Part shown: positions 27,853 to 37,523 of the stretch, in pieces | Layout of the letters: each line of letters opens with the position of its first letter | How positions within the stretch are numbered: position 1 is the stretch's first letter | Notes under the pieces: model-generated | What the model was told of the DNA's origin: nothing | Seen by the model: only the letters and a program-made list of their open reading frames with translations | Database searches by the model: none | Origin: Nitrospirillum pindoramense | Lineage (GTDB): Bacteria > Pseudomonadota > Alphaproteobacteria > Azospirillales > Azospirillaceae | Direction: 5' to 3' | Assembly (NCBI RefSeq): GCF_007827955.1 | Contig: NZ_VITR01000017.1 | Location: forward strand, 1-64,000 | Length of the DNA stretch: 64,000 nucleotides | Made by a program: the position numbers and the translations under genes

Positions 27853-27871
27853 TGCAGGCCGAAGCGCCTGA
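26936..27871 (+). CDS. ROK-family fructokinase, copy 2 (coupled to amylosucrase)
   Basis: This 311-aa protein is nearly identical to copy 1 at 18420. It shares the ATP motif [11 protein letters not shown] and the zinc signature [20 protein letters not shown]. The C-terminus differs (AAAGRSA instead of ending at AA) because homology stops just before the copy 1 stop codon. Its ATG overlaps the amylosucrase TGA (ATGA), so the two are translationally coupled and the fructose freed from sucrose can be phosphorylated at once. Confidence 0.92.
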   Translation: [311 protein letters not shown]

Positions 27872-28154
27872 GTCGCCCCTTTTCTATCGCTAGTTACGGG
27901 TCAAAGCGGGCGGCGACTAAAGGCTGTGACTATTGACGGGCATGGCCGGCCAGGGCGCGACGCATGCACTACCCAAATCGACGTGGGTGTGAAAAATTGT
28001 CGCACCGGAAAGTTATATAAATGCCCCGGTTGTGTTGCATTCTTGCGACGCAAACCAAAAACGTTAACCAATGAGCAACAAAACCGCATTGACCCTGGGC
28101 CGCCGCTTAAATTTTGATGGACCTACAAACGGGTCTAAAGAACAACGGGGGCAA
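27872..28154. other. Intergenic region before the 1043-aa TBDT
   Basis: No gene is visible. The right half is AT-rich, holds a small palindrome TTGCG-A-CGCAA (about 28043-28053) and probably carries the promoter of the TBDT. I did not find another copy of the LacI operator here. Confidence 0.4.
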
Positions 28155-31100
28155 ATGATGGGTCGGTCTACCCAATCTTCGCTTTTTTTCCAGAAGCTTA
28201 ACCGCCTGCGCCTTTCTTTGATGGTGGGTGCGGCCATCGGCACGGTGGGCGCCGCATCGGGCGCCTGGGCGCAGCAGCAGGGTGGGGAGGCTGCCCCGAC
28301 GCCGGCGCCGGCGCCGCAGATGCAAGTGGCCCAGGCCGCCTCGTCGACCGATACGGGCGACACCAGCGGATCGCAGCAGTCCAGCTCCCTCAACGAAATC
28401 GTCGTGACCGGCTCGCGCATCAAGCGCACCAACTTCGACACCATGCAGCCCGCCGAGGTCATGGGCGCCGACGAGATCAGCAAGCGCGGCTTCACCAACC
28501 TGGGCCAGGCGCTGCAAGAGCTGCCGGCCTTCAGCGTGCCGGGCAACAGCCCGGTGGGCAGCCAGGGTTCCTTTGGCGCTGGCCAGACCTACGTCAACCT
28601 GTACAATCTCGGGTCCCAGCGCACCCTGACGCTGGTCAACGGTCGCCGTTTCGTCTCCTCCGCCAGCTCGTCCATCTTCGGCGCCGTCGCCGGCAGCCCG
28701 GTGGACCTGTCGGCCATCCCCACGTCGCTGGTTGAGCGCGTGGATGTGATGGCGGTGGGTGGTGCGCCCACTTACGGCTCTGACGCCATCGCCGGTACCG
28801 TCAACATCATCCTGAAAAAGGATTACCAGGGTGCCGACGTCAGCGTCTCCAGCGGCCTGTCGGAATACGGCGATGCCGCCGATTACAACGCGTCAGCCGT
28901 GCTGGGCCGGAATTTCAACAACGGCCGCGGCAACATCACCGTCGCCGTTCAGTATGACAAACAGAATGGTCTGACGGACGAAGACCGCAAGGGGACGGCC
29001 GGCAGCGCCGGCAACTTCTTCGGCAGCGCCACCAAGGGCCAAACCTTTACCCAACAGCTGTACTCTGGCGGCGAGCATTACAACGTCTTCACCAACACCG
29101 GCATGCCCATGGTGGACGACGGCGTGCCCATTTCCCGGGGCAAGGCTTCATCCGCCATCACCAATGATGCCGGACAGGCCCTATTCTTTGGCCCCAATGG
29201 CCAGCTGACGCCCTTCATTAATGGCCAGTTGACGGGCAGCTCCCTTTATCAGGCGGGCGGCAGCGGCTTCCCCATTGGCGACTTCGGCAACTTGCTGACG
29301 GAAAGCAACCGGACCCAGGTCACGCTGCTCAGCCATTATGACCTGACCGACCATATCCGTTTCAACACCGAGCTGTGGTACGGCCATCTGCGCGCCGCCA
29401 ACCTGCGCGACCAGCCCTATTACAACACCGCCCTGTTCGGCAACGCGGGCGACGTCAACGGCAACCTGATCCTGAACACGAACAACCCTTATCTGAGCGC
29501 CGCCGACCGCCAGACCATCATCAACAACCTGACCGCCAACGGTGCCGACCCCAGCACCTTCTACATGGCCCGTGCCAATACGGACCTGGCCACCGGCGCC
29601 TTCCGCACCACGACCGACATCTATCGCGTGGTGACAGGCCTGGAGGGCGACTTCTCCGCCCTCAACCGTACCTTCAACTGGGAAGTGACGGGCACCTACG
29701 GCAAGTCGGACACGTCGAATGACGACCGTCAGCTGGTGACCCAGAACTTCTTCAACGCCATCAACGCGGTGCGGGACAGCAGCGGCAACATCGTCTGCGC
29801 CCCGGGCTACACCAACGCCGCCATCGCCACGCTGAGCAGCACCTGCGCGCCGCTGAACGTCTTCGGCATCAACCAGGCGAGCAAGGCGGCGACGGATTAC
29901 ATCACCGCCATCGCCCATCCCAAGCAGAGCAACGCCCAGTACGACGTGCTGGCCGACATCGGCGGCACCATCATCAATCTGCCGGCTGGCGACGCCAAGT
30001 TCTCCGCCGGTTATGAATACCGCCGTGAAACGACGGCCTTCGATCCTGGCGCCTTCTATTATGGGCAGCCCAACGGCGATGGCACCCGCACCCAGTTCGG
30101 CAACAGCATTCCCATCGACCCGGTGGCCGGTGAGTACCACACCAACGAGGGTTTCACTGAGGTGAACATCCCCGTGGTGGCGCCGGACATGAAGGTGCCG
30201 CTGATCTACAATCTGGAGTTGGAGGGCTCGGCCCGCTTCGTCGACAACAACCTGACGGGTACCTTCTGGTCCTACACCGGCGGCGGCAGCTATCAGCCCA
30301 TCCCGGACATCAAGTTCCGTGGCAACTACACCCGGTCGTTCCGCGCCCCGGCCGTGACGGAAGCCTTCAGCCCCAAGGGCCAGATCTTCGACACCGCCAA
30401 CGATCCCTGCGACGCCCGCTACATCAACGGCGGCCCCAACCCCGCCCAGCGCGCGGCCAACTGCGCCGCCGCCGGCATCACCCAGCCCTTCACCTCCAAC
30501 ATCGTCGATTTCACCATCCCGGGCACCAGTTCCGGCAACCCCCACCTGCAGAACGAGATCGCCGACAGCTGGACGGTGGGCACGGTGCTGCGTCCGCGTT
30601 ATATCCCGAGCCTGACGCTGTCCGCCGATTACATCAGCATCGACATCAGCAACGAGATCTCGCAGCTGGGCGCGACGGACCTGCTGGACGCCTGCTATGA
30701 CGGCGCCCCCGGCAATTCCTTCTGCAGCACCTTCACCCGTGACAGCACCGGCCAGGTGACGTCGGTGTCGGAGGGCTACTACAACGCGGCCATCGAAAGC
30801 TTCAAAGCTTTGCAGGCGGAGTTGAATTACGCCGTCAACCTCAGCGAGTTCGGCCTGCCGGACAATTACGGCGCGGTTGACTTCAGCGTCAACTACCTGC
30901 ATACCTTCAGCCACTATTACAAGGTGGGCACGGGCGATAAGCAGTACACCGTGGGCGGGGTGCAGGAACCGCGCAACAACTTCACCGCCAACATCGATTA
31001 CAAGAACGGTGGGTTGGATTTCCTGTGGCAGACCCAGTATTACAGCGAAACCCGCATCAGCGTGAACACGCCGCTGTCCAACTACCAGTACCCGGTCATG

Positions 31101-31286
31101 GACCCGTACGTGATGTACAACGCCTCGGTGGGGTATGAGTTCGACGGTGGCTATCGCCTTCGCTTCAATGTCGACAACGTGCTGAACTCCCACGTTCCCT
31201 TCCCGCAGGCTGGATACAGCACCACCCGGTACTTCAGCTCCATCCTGGGCCGCTACTATCGCCTGACGGCCGGTTACAAGTTCTGA
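28155..31286 (+). CDS. Large TonB-dependent receptor
   Basis: This 1043-aa outer-membrane receptor has a long signal peptide (about 1-39, ending GAWA), a Pro/Ala-rich linker, and a TonB box in LNEIVVTGSRIKRTNFDT (about 80). The plug has GQALQELPAF and a YGSDAIAGTVNIILKKDY block. The C-terminal barrel ends LTAGYKF. The GSRI plug variant and the length of about 1000 residues match the large carbohydrate/peptide-type TBDTs common in oligotrophic alphaproteobacteria. The substrate is unknown, and proximity to the sucrose locus may be coincidental. ATG 28155 follows GGGGGC; an earlier start at 28071 would add 28 residues before the signal sequence. Confidence 0.9.
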   Translation: MMGRSTQSSLFFQKLNRLRLSLMVGAAIGTVGAASGAWAQQQGGEAAPTPAPAPQMQVAQAASSTDTGDTSGSQQSSSLNEIVVTGSRIKRTNFDTMQPAEVMGADEISKRGFTNLGQALQELPAFSVPGNSPVGSQGSFGAGQTYVNLYNLGSQRTLTLVNGRRFVSSASSSIFGAVAGSPVDLSAIPTSLVERVDVMAVGGAPTYGSDAIAGTVNIILKKDYQGADVSVSSGLSEYGDAADYNASAVLGRNFNNGRGNITVAVQYDKQNGLTDEDRKGTAGSAGNFFGSATKGQTFTQQLYSGGEHYNVFTNTGMPMVDDGVPISRGKASSAITNDAGQALFFGPNGQLTPFINGQLTGSSLYQAGGSGFPIGDFGNLLTESNRTQVTLLSHYDLTDHIRFNTELWYGHLRAANLRDQPYYNTALFGNAGDVNGNLILNTNNPYLSAADRQTIINNLTANGADPSTFYMARANTDLATGAFRTTTDIYRVVTGLEGDFSALNRTFNWEVTGTYGKSDTSNDDRQLVTQNFFNAINAVRDSSGNIVCAPGYTNAAIATLSSTCAPLNVFGINQASKAATDYITAIAHPKQSNAQYDVLADIGGTIINLPAGDAKFSAGYEYRRETTAFDPGAFYYGQPNGDGTRTQFGNSIPIDPVAGEYHTNEGFTEVNIPVVAPDMKVPLIYNLELEGSARFVDNNLTGTFWSYTGGGSYQPIPDIKFRGNYTRSFRAPAVTEAFSPKGQIFDTANDPCDARYINGGPNPAQRAANCAAAGITQPFTSNIVDFTIPGTSSGNPHLQNEIADSWTVGTVLRPRYIPSLTLSADYISIDISNEISQLGATDLLDACYDGAPGNSFCSTFTRDSTGQVTSVSEGYYNAAIESFKALQAELNYAVNLSEFGLPDNYGAVDFSVNYLHTFSHYYKVGTGDKQYTVGGVQEPRNNFTANIDYKNGGLDFLWQTQYYSETRISVNTPLSNYQYPVMDPYVMYNASVGYEFDGGYRLRFNVDNVLNSHVPFPQAGYSTTRYFSSILGRYYRLTAGYKF

Positions 31287-31308
31287 TCTGCTGTTAGGTA
31301 GGGCGGAT

Positions 31309-31347
31309 AAAAAAAGGCCAGCCCCCGGTTCATCCCGGGGGCTGGCC
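31309..31347 (-). terminator. Strong hairpin terminator between convergent TBDT genes
   Basis: GGCCAGCCCCCGG and CCGGGGGCTGGCC form a perfect 13-bp stem (31316-31347) with a 6-nt loop. On the minus strand the stem is followed by seven U residues (A-run 31309-31315 on the plus strand). It is a classic intrinsic terminator for the minus-strand receptor gene and could also stop plus-strand transcripts. Confidence 0.88.
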
Positions 31348-31377
31348 AATATCCGTCACAGGTAGGGAGGAAGAGGC

Positions 31378-33615
31378 CTACCAGTGCACGGCCAGCCGCG
31401 CGCCGTAAGTCAATGGCGGGGCGAAGGTGAAGGAATAGACGTTGCTGCCGCCCTGAGAGGTGAAGGACGAATAGGTAAGCACCCGATTGTCCTCCAGGTT
31501 GCGGACATAGGCCATGAGGTCCCAGTGCCCGCTGGGCGCGTAATAGGCCAGGCTGAGGTCGGTCTGGTGATAGCCCGGCTGCCGGTCCGCCAGCAAATTG
31601 TAGGGCGTGAGGTAGTAGGCGGACAGATAGCGCCCCTGCGCCGTGGCGACCAGATCGCCCCAACTGAAATTAAAGGTGTGCTCCCAGCTCATCCCCAGGG
31701 TCCACTTGGGCGACTGCGGCGGGGTGTTGCCCTTCAGGTCCACCGACACGCTGCCAGGGTCCGAGACGCTGCTGACGATGACCGCCTGGGCGCCCGTGAA
31801 CTTGGTGAACTCGGCGAAGAGATAGTTTGCGGAGAAATGCACCTTGTCGGCCTTGGTGGGCATCACCGTCACCTCGGCCTCGACCCCATCCATGGTGGAG
31901 GCGCCGGCGTTCTGTGTGGATAGGACGCTGAGGCCCGTGCCGTCGTTCGTGGGGACGAAGGTGGCCACCTGCTGGCCGGTGTAATCGTAGTGGAACAGGT
32001 CGCCGTTCACCTCCAGCCGGTTGTTCCAGAATCGGTTCTTGGTGCCGATCTCGTAGGCCCGCAAATCTTCCGGCCCGTAGGTGTTCACCGTGGTGAAGCC
32101 GCCGGACTTGTAGCCGCTGCTGGCCTTCACATAGACCATGCTGTCCGGCGCCACCTGCCAATCCAGCCCCACATGCCAGTTGGTGCGATACCAGGAGCCC
32201 TGGCCGCCCACGTCCAGCGGCGTGTAGGCGATGGTGTGGCCGCCGCTGCCGAAGTATTGGCCGAAATTCAGCGTGTTCTGGGTACCGACGCGGGACTTTT
32301 CGTCATGCGTCCACCGCACGCCCTGGGTGAAGGTCAAGCTGTCGGTCAGCGGCTCCGACACCTGGGCGAACAGGGCGGTGGAGGTGGCTTTCACGTTGGG
32401 ATAGTTGAACTTGACCGTGTAGACGTCGCGCGCGCCGTTGAACGCGGTCGCCGGCGTGAACAGGCCGCTGTCGGTCAGTTGGTCCTCATTGGAATAATAG
32501 ACGCCGGTCTGCCAGTTGAAGGGGCTGCCCGCCACGCTGGACAGGCGGAATTCATGGCCCTGGGTCGTGTAGTCGCTACGGCTGTCATAGTCGACCACCT
32601 GGGTGGCGGTGCCACTGATGTCGTTCAACTGATGGCTGGTGACGCGGCGATAGCCGCCGACATAGGTCAGCCGGGCCCAGTCGAAGTCATAGTTCAGCTC
32701 CCACCGCAGATCGGACTGGGCCAGGTGAAAGAAGCCCTTCATGTCCAGCGGCCAGTTGGAGGTGTTGCCCAGATCCGGCACATAGGTGGAGGGTACCTTG
32801 CCCAGCGTCGCCGGAGTGCTGGGCAGCAGGAAGCCGCTGGGCTGGGTGCCAACGCCGCCGGCCCGCATGTATTCCCCGGTGATCAGGGCGGAGAAGCGGT
32901 CCGTGGGGGTGTACAGCGCCCGGAGGCGAACGGCGCGCATCTGGGCGTCGTCCGACTTGCCGTTGTCCCCATGGTCGCGATAGCCGTCGCGGTCATTGGT
33001 CATGAAGGACGCGCGCAGCGCCAGCGTCTCACTGACCGGGACGTTCACCATGCCCTGGGTGATGATGGAACCGTAGTTGCCGACGTCCAGGGAACCCGTA
33101 GCCTCATATTTATCGGACGGACGGTTGGTGATGATGTTGATGGCGCCGGCGGTGGCGTTGCGGCCGTACAGCGTCCCCTGCGGCCCGCGCAGCACCTCGA
33201 CCCGGGCGATATCGAACATGGCGCCGTTCAGCCCCAGGGGCCGCGTCAGGTATTCACCGTCGAAGTTCAGGGACACAGCCGGATCGCCCAGTTCCGTCAC
33301 GTCCTGGCTGGAGATGCCCCGGATGGTGATGACCGTGCTGTTGAGCCCGCCCCCGGCGAAGTTGACATCAGGCGCCGCGTTGCTGAGCGCGTCCACGCTG
33401 TTCACACCCAGATTGGCCAAGGCGTCCCCGGTGACCACGTCCATGGCGATGGGGGTCTTCTGCACGTCGGTCGCGCGCTTGGTCGCGGTCACGACGATAT
33501 CCTGCAAGGTGGTTTCCTCTGCCGCGCCCGCCTCTTGCGCGTTCGACGATGACGCCGTCAACGCCACCATCGCCGTGCCCAGCATCAGGGCGCACGGCCC
33601 CCACATCTTCCGCAT
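31378..33615 (-). CDS. TonB-dependent receptor
   Basis: This 745-aa outer-membrane receptor has a signal peptide (1-26, ending SNA), a TonB box (LQDIVVTATKRATDVQ, about 37), and a plug with DVNFAGGGLNSTVITIRGIS and RVEVLRGPQGTLYGRNATAG. The barrel ends in AVHW, a terminal aromatic. The plug sequence RNATAGAINIIT is typical of sphingomonad-type receptors for plant-derived or xenobiotic compounds. The substrate is unknown and no enzyme gene is adjacent. ATG 33615 is preceded by a strong GGGAGGGAA. Confidence 0.9.
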   Translation of the reverse strand: MRKMWGPCALMLGTAMVALTASSSNAQEAGAAEETTLQDIVVTATKRATDVQKTPIAMDVVTGDALANLGVNSVDALSNAAPDVNFAGGGLNSTVITIRGISSQDVTELGDPAVSLNFDGEYLTRPLGLNGAMFDIARVEVLRGPQGTLYGRNATAGAINIITNRPSDKYEATGSLDVGNYGSIITQGMVNVPVSETLALRASFMTNDRDGYRDHGDNGKSDDAQMRAVRLRALYTPTDRFSALITGEYMRAGGVGTQPSGFLLPSTPATLGKVPSTYVPDLGNTSNWPLDMKGFFHLAQSDLRWELNYDFDWARLTYVGGYRRVTSHQLNDISGTATQVVDYDSRSDYTTQGHEFRLSSVAGSPFNWQTGVYYSNEDQLTDSGLFTPATAFNGARDVYTVKFNYPNVKATSTALFAQVSEPLTDSLTFTQGVRWTHDEKSRVGTQNTLNFGQYFGSGGHTIAYTPLDVGGQGSWYRTNWHVGLDWQVAPDSMVYVKASSGYKSGGFTTVNTYGPEDLRAYEIGTKNRFWNNRLEVNGDLFHYDYTGQQVATFVPTNDGTGLSVLSTQNAGASTMDGVEAEVTVMPTKADKVHFSANYLFAEFTKFTGAQAVIVSSVSDPGSVSVDLKGNTPPQSPKWTLGMSWEHTFNFSWGDLVATAQGRYLSAYYLTPYNLLADRQPGYHQTDLSLAYYAPSGHWDLMAYVRNLEDNRVLTYSSFTSQGGSNVYSFTFAPPLTYGARLAVHW

Positions 33616-34058
33616 GCGCGTTCCCTCCCGGAACTAGAATTATTGTTCGAGTTCTTGGATAACCACTCCCTTGCCGAACTGTCAATGCGGCTTCACCGAT
33701 ACCCACCTATCAGTGAACTGAACATCACCCCAGCCGGAGATTAACTGTCCTCCCCTCACCGAAGACCATCGCCGGCCGCCATTTTTCTGGATTTTCGCTT
33801 TTAACGGCGCAAGCCGAAATCCCGTACGAGGGGTCCTGTCGAGCAAATGGCCTGGGATAGGTTTCGCAGAATTATTATTCTAATATATGCGGCCGGTTGA
33901 GGCGCGCGGCGCCCCTTCACCCCTCGGCAGACACGATCGGGGCGAGATGGCCGGCTTGATCCATCTCAGGGTGGACAAATGGCGGCCGGAATAGGATGCT
34001 GGCCAGCACATCGTTTCGGTTGCCAACCAACAGCCGAATAACCCACATAAGTAGCACC
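33616..34058. other. 443-bp divergent intergenic region
   Basis: No gene is visible. It is AT-rich compared with the rest of the window and should contain divergent promoters for the minus-strand receptor and the plus-strand copper genes. A short palindrome AGAAT-TATT-ATTCT (about 33869-33882) could be a regulator site. I see no recognisable copper-regulator (CueR or CsoR) box. Confidence 0.4.
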
Positions 34059-34604
34059 ATGACGTCTTCCTCCCTGCTTCCCCTGTCGGCTGCGCTGACC
34101 GCCGCGCTGAGGTCCCTGGACCTCGGGCGCGTCCGGCGGGCGCCGAGGGCATGGGCCTGGGTGGTTCTGGCGGCGGTGCTGCTGCGCGGATTGATTCCCG
34201 TCGGCTACATGGTCAACACCGCCGGCGGGCCCGCCCCGTTCATGTTGTGCCCCGGTGTGCACGACCTGATGGACCGGGTGATGGATACTGCCCCCGTGGA
34301 TGACGGCTTGGCCGCCGCCCCGTCCGCGCACGCCCACCACCATCACCCCGATGCGGAAGCCGGCGGTTGGCCGATACCAGGCCAGGCCGTTCCCCACGAC
34401 CATCGGGCGGGCGGCGATCAGGACCATATGGGCCCCTGCGCCTTCGCCGCCCTGGCGGCGCTGGCTATCCCCCTGCTGCTGCTGGTCCTGGCCCTGCCCA
34501 CCCGGCGCATCGGCCGGGCCTGGCGCCCCGTCACCCGGACCCGCCGCCCCCGGTCACGCCTGCCGGGCACACCGGGCGCCCGCGCCCCGCCCCTGGCGGC
34601 CTGA
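34059..34604 (+). CDS. DUF2946-family membrane protein (copper-linked)
   Basis: This 181-aa protein has an N-terminal hydrophobic helix (AWVVLAAVLLRGLIPVGYMV), the DUF2946 motif PFMLCPGVHDLM, a His-rich loop (HAHHHHPDAEAG, then HDHRAGGDQDHMG), and a second hydrophobic segment (FAALAALAIPLLLLVLALP). DUF2946 genes are commonly found beside copper uptake or resistance genes. Here it precedes a TBDT, copC and copD. The Cys, Met and His residues suggest metal binding at the inner membrane. ATG 34059 is preferred because the residues before it (from 33996) are not hydrophobic or conserved. Confidence 0.8.
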   Translation: MTSSSLLPLSAALTAALRSLDLGRVRRAPRAWAWVVLAAVLLRGLIPVGYMVNTAGGPAPFMLCPGVHDLMDRVMDTAPVDDGLAAAPSAHAHHHHPDAEAGGWPIPGQAVPHDHRAGGDQDHMGPCAFAALAALAIPLLLLVLALPTRRIGRAWRPVTRTRRPRSRLPGTPGARAPPLAA

Positions 34605-34788
34605 ACGCCCGGGGTCCTTCACCCATCCACAGTGCGATACCGCGACCCGTCGCGGCCTCCGGGCATCCCAGCCATAGCCCGCCGTTCCGTCCCCGCCGCA
34701 GGGACGGGCGACGGCCCCCTGTCCTGAACGGTCATGCCGCCCGGATCATCCGGGCCGCCGCCGGCCGTTCCCCGAAGGATCGCCTTTC

Positions 34789-37083
34789 ATGGTTCGCCCA
34801 TCCTGGGTTCGCCCATCCCGGCGCCTGTCGCGCCGCCTGTTCACCGCCGCCGTCGCCCTGGGCGCCGGCCTGGCCGCGGGTCCGTCCCTCGCCACGCCTG
34901 AGGCCGATATCGACCTGGACTTGGCCGCCAACCCCATCATCATCACCGCCGACCGCCCCTCCATGGAGCGGTACGCGGCGCCGCAGACGGTGGTGGGTGT
35001 CACCGGCGTCGCGGTGATGGAAACGCAGAACGTCCTGGACAGCGAGGACGCGCTGAAATACCTGCCCAGTCTGTTCCTGCGCAAACGCAACAACGGCGAC
35101 ACCCAGGCCGTGCTGGCCACCCGCACGTGGGGGGTGAACTCCAGCGCGCGCACCCTGGTCTATGCCGATGACGTGCTGATCTCCGCCCTGATCGCCAACA
35201 ACAACACCGTCGGCGCGCCGCGCTGGGGCCTGGTGGCGCCGGAGGAGATCGAGCGGGTCGACGTGCTATACGGCCCCTATTCCGCCGCCTATGCCGGCAA
35301 CTCCATGGGCGGCGTGGTGCAGATCACCACCCGCACGCCGGAAAGGCTGGAGGCCGACGCCCGCCAGTCGGAAGCGGTGCAGAGCTTTGGCCTGTACGGC
35401 ACGCACAAGGACCTGGTGACCTCGCAGACCAGCGCCCATGTCGGCGACCGGATGGGACGCTTCACCTGGTCGCTGAGCGCCAACTACCAGGACAGCGACA
35501 GCCAGCCGCTGAGCTTCGTCACCAACGGCAAGGTGCCGACGGGCACCACCGGCACCTTCCTGGCGCAGAACAAGACGGGGGCCGTGGCCGATGTCGTGGG
35601 CGCCAGCGGCCTGCTGCACACCCAGATGACCAACGCCAAGCTGAAGCTGGGATATGACCTGACGCCGGTCTGGCGCCTGAACTACACGGTGGGGTACTGG
35701 CAGAACGACGCGACGTCGGATGTGCAGACCTATCTGCGCGACAGCACCGGTGCCGCCACCTTCGCCGGCCTGTCCGGCTTCGCCAGCGGCAAGTATAGCC
35801 TGTGGCAAAGCCATCTGGCGCAGAGCGTCACCCTGCGCAGCGACAGCAAGGGCCCCTGGGACGCGGAGGTGACGGCCAGCCACTACGAGATGCTGGACGA
35901 CATCCAGCGCACCCCCACCGGCGTGACCGCCAGCGGCACCGGATTCAGCACCGCCGGCCGCATCGCCCGCATGGACGGCACCAACTGGACCAACGTGGAC
36001 GCCAAGGCCCTGTGGCGCACCACGCCGTCCAACACGGTCAGCGCCGGCCTGCACGCGGATCAGTACGAGCTGGTCAACCCCACCTACAGCACCAGCACCT
36101 GGCAGGGCGGCAGCGATCAGGGCCAGGGCCTGTACAGCAGCGGCCGGGGCAAGACCCAGACCCTGGCCCTGTGGGCGCAGGACGAATGGACCTTCCTGCC
36201 CGATTGGACCGCGACGCTGGGCGGCCGCCTGGAGCGGTGGCAAGCCTTCGACGGTTATAACTACAGCGGCGGCAAGGGGGTGGAGCAGCCGGACACGGAG
36301 ACGGGCGCCTTCTCGCCCAAGGCCACCCTGACCTGGACGCCCGCCGCCGAATGGCACGTCACCGCCTCTTTCGGCGAAGCCTACCGCTTCCCCACGGTCA
36401 GTGAGCTGTACCAGCTGGTCCAGACGGGCACGACCTACACGGCACCCAACGCCAACCTGAAGCCGGAGCGGGTGTTGAGCGGCGAGCTGGCGGTGGAACG
36501 CACGTTCACGGATGGGCGCGTGCGGCTGTCGCTGTTCCAGGAGAACACGCACGACGCCCTGATCGCGCAAACGGCCTTCCTAACGGGCGCCACGCCGGTC
36601 AGCTACACCGTGAACGTGGATGAGGTGCGCAACCGCGGTGTGGAGCTGGCCGCCAGCCAGCGCGACGTTCTGGTCAAGGGGCTGGAGCTGTCGGGCAGCG
36701 TCACCTATGTCGACAGCACCATCCTGTCCGATCCCAACTTCGCCAGCAGCGCCGGCACCACGGCCACGGGCAAGCATGTGCCCTATGTTCCCGACTGGCG
36801 CGTCACGCTGGCGGCGACATACCGGCCGGATGAGCAATGGGCCTTCACCATCGCCGGTCGCTATAGTGGAAAGCAGTATTCGACGCTGGACAACACCGAC
36901 AGCGTCGCCAAGGTATTCGGCGCCTTCGACAGCTTCCTGGTCGCCGATGTCCACATCAACTACAAGGTGCTGGACAATTTGACGCTGGACCTGGGCGTCG
37001 ACAATCTCAATGATGAGAAGTACTTCCTCTACCATCCCTTCCCGGGGCGGACTTTCTTCGGCGGCCTGAAAGTGTCGCTCTGA
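34789..37083 (+). CDS. TonB-dependent receptor of the copper locus
   Basis: This 764-aa outer-membrane receptor has a signal peptide (about 1-36, ending SLA), a TonB-box region (NPIIITADRP), and a plug with SEDALKYLPSLFLRKRNNGD and RVDVLYGPYSAAYAGNSMGG. The barrel ends GGLKVSL. It lies between a DUF2946 gene and copC-copD, so copper ions or a copper chelate is the likely cargo, as for OprC/NosA-type receptors. The sequence alone does not prove the metal. A possible ribosome-binding site (AAGGA) lies about 10 bp before ATG 34789. Confidence 0.9.
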   Translation: MVRPSWVRPSRRLSRRLFTAAVALGAGLAAGPSLATPEADIDLDLAANPIIITADRPSMERYAAPQTVVGVTGVAVMETQNVLDSEDALKYLPSLFLRKRNNGDTQAVLATRTWGVNSSARTLVYADDVLISALIANNNTVGAPRWGLVAPEEIERVDVLYGPYSAAYAGNSMGGVVQITTRTPERLEADARQSEAVQSFGLYGTHKDLVTSQTSAHVGDRMGRFTWSLSANYQDSDSQPLSFVTNGKVPTGTTGTFLAQNKTGAVADVVGASGLLHTQMTNAKLKLGYDLTPVWRLNYTVGYWQNDATSDVQTYLRDSTGAATFAGLSGFASGKYSLWQSHLAQSVTLRSDSKGPWDAEVTASHYEMLDDIQRTPTGVTASGTGFSTAGRIARMDGTNWTNVDAKALWRTTPSNTVSAGLHADQYELVNPTYSTSTWQGGSDQGQGLYSSGRGKTQTLALWAQDEWTFLPDWTATLGGRLERWQAFDGYNYSGGKGVEQPDTETGAFSPKATLTWTPAAEWHVTASFGEAYRFPTVSELYQLVQTGTTYTAPNANLKPERVLSGELAVERTFTDGRVRLSLFQENTHDALIAQTAFLTGATPVSYTVNVDEVRNRGVELAASQRDVLVKGLELSGSVTYVDSTILSDPNFASSAGTTATGKHVPYVPDWRVTLAATYRPDEQWAFTIAGRYSGKQYSTLDNTDSVAKVFGAFDSFLVADVHINYKVLDNLTLDLGVDNLNDEKYFLYHPFPGRTFFGGLKVSL

Positions 37084-37130
37084 CGCCCGGTCACGTCACC
37101 CGTTTCCCCTTTCATCTCAAGGATACGCCC

Positions 37131-37505
37131 ATGACCTACCGTACCGTCGCGGCCTCCGCCGCCGCCTTCGTCATCGCCCTGGGCCTGGCCGGCACCGCCG
37201 CCGCCCATGCCCACCTGAAGCGTTCCGTCCCCACCGCCAGCGGCACCACCGCCGCGCCGACGCAGGTGGAGGCCTGGTTCACCGAGGATCTGGAACCCAA
37301 GTTCAGCACCATCACCGTCACGGGCCCCGGCCCCAACGGGGCCAAGGTGGACAAGGGCGACACCCACACCGACCCGGCCGACGCCAAGCACCTGATCGTC
37401 AGCATCGACGGCGCCGCCCCCGGCACCTACACCGTGAACTGGGCCGTCACTTCGGTCGACACCCACAAGTCCCAGGGCAGCTTCACGTTTGAGGTTCAGA
37501 AGTAA
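37131..37505 (+). CDS. copC: CopC: periplasmic copper-binding protein
   Basis: This 124-aa protein has a signal peptide (1-25) cut so that the mature protein begins with His (HAHLKRSVP), the amino-terminal copper(II) brace of CopC. The second part of the site, D-x-H, is visible in VTSVDTHKSQG near the C-terminus. The beta-sandwich fold region (VEAWFTEDLEPKFSTITVTG) is typical. The gene is followed 18 bp later by the copD fusion. The pair is thought to pass copper from periplasm to cytoplasm or to a cuproenzyme assembly route. Confidence 0.92.
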   Translation: MTYRTVAASAAAFVIALGLAGTAAAHAHLKRSVPTASGTTAAPTQVEAWFTEDLEPKFSTITVTGPGPNGAKVDKGDTHTDPADAKHLIVSIDGAAPGTYTVNWAVTSVDTHKSQGSFTFEVQK

Positions 37506-37523
37506 GGCGCCTAAACAGTTCCC

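Noticed and set aside
27985-28090. A third LacI operator before the 1043-aa TBDT
   Set aside because: The nearby TTGCG-A-CGCAA palindrome differs from the two sugar-locus operators in both sequence and spacing.
29181-31349. 722-codon open frame on the minus strand opposite the large TBDT
   Set aside because: Low-complexity Val/Gly/Ala composition, no homology, and it covers a real receptor gene and its terminator.
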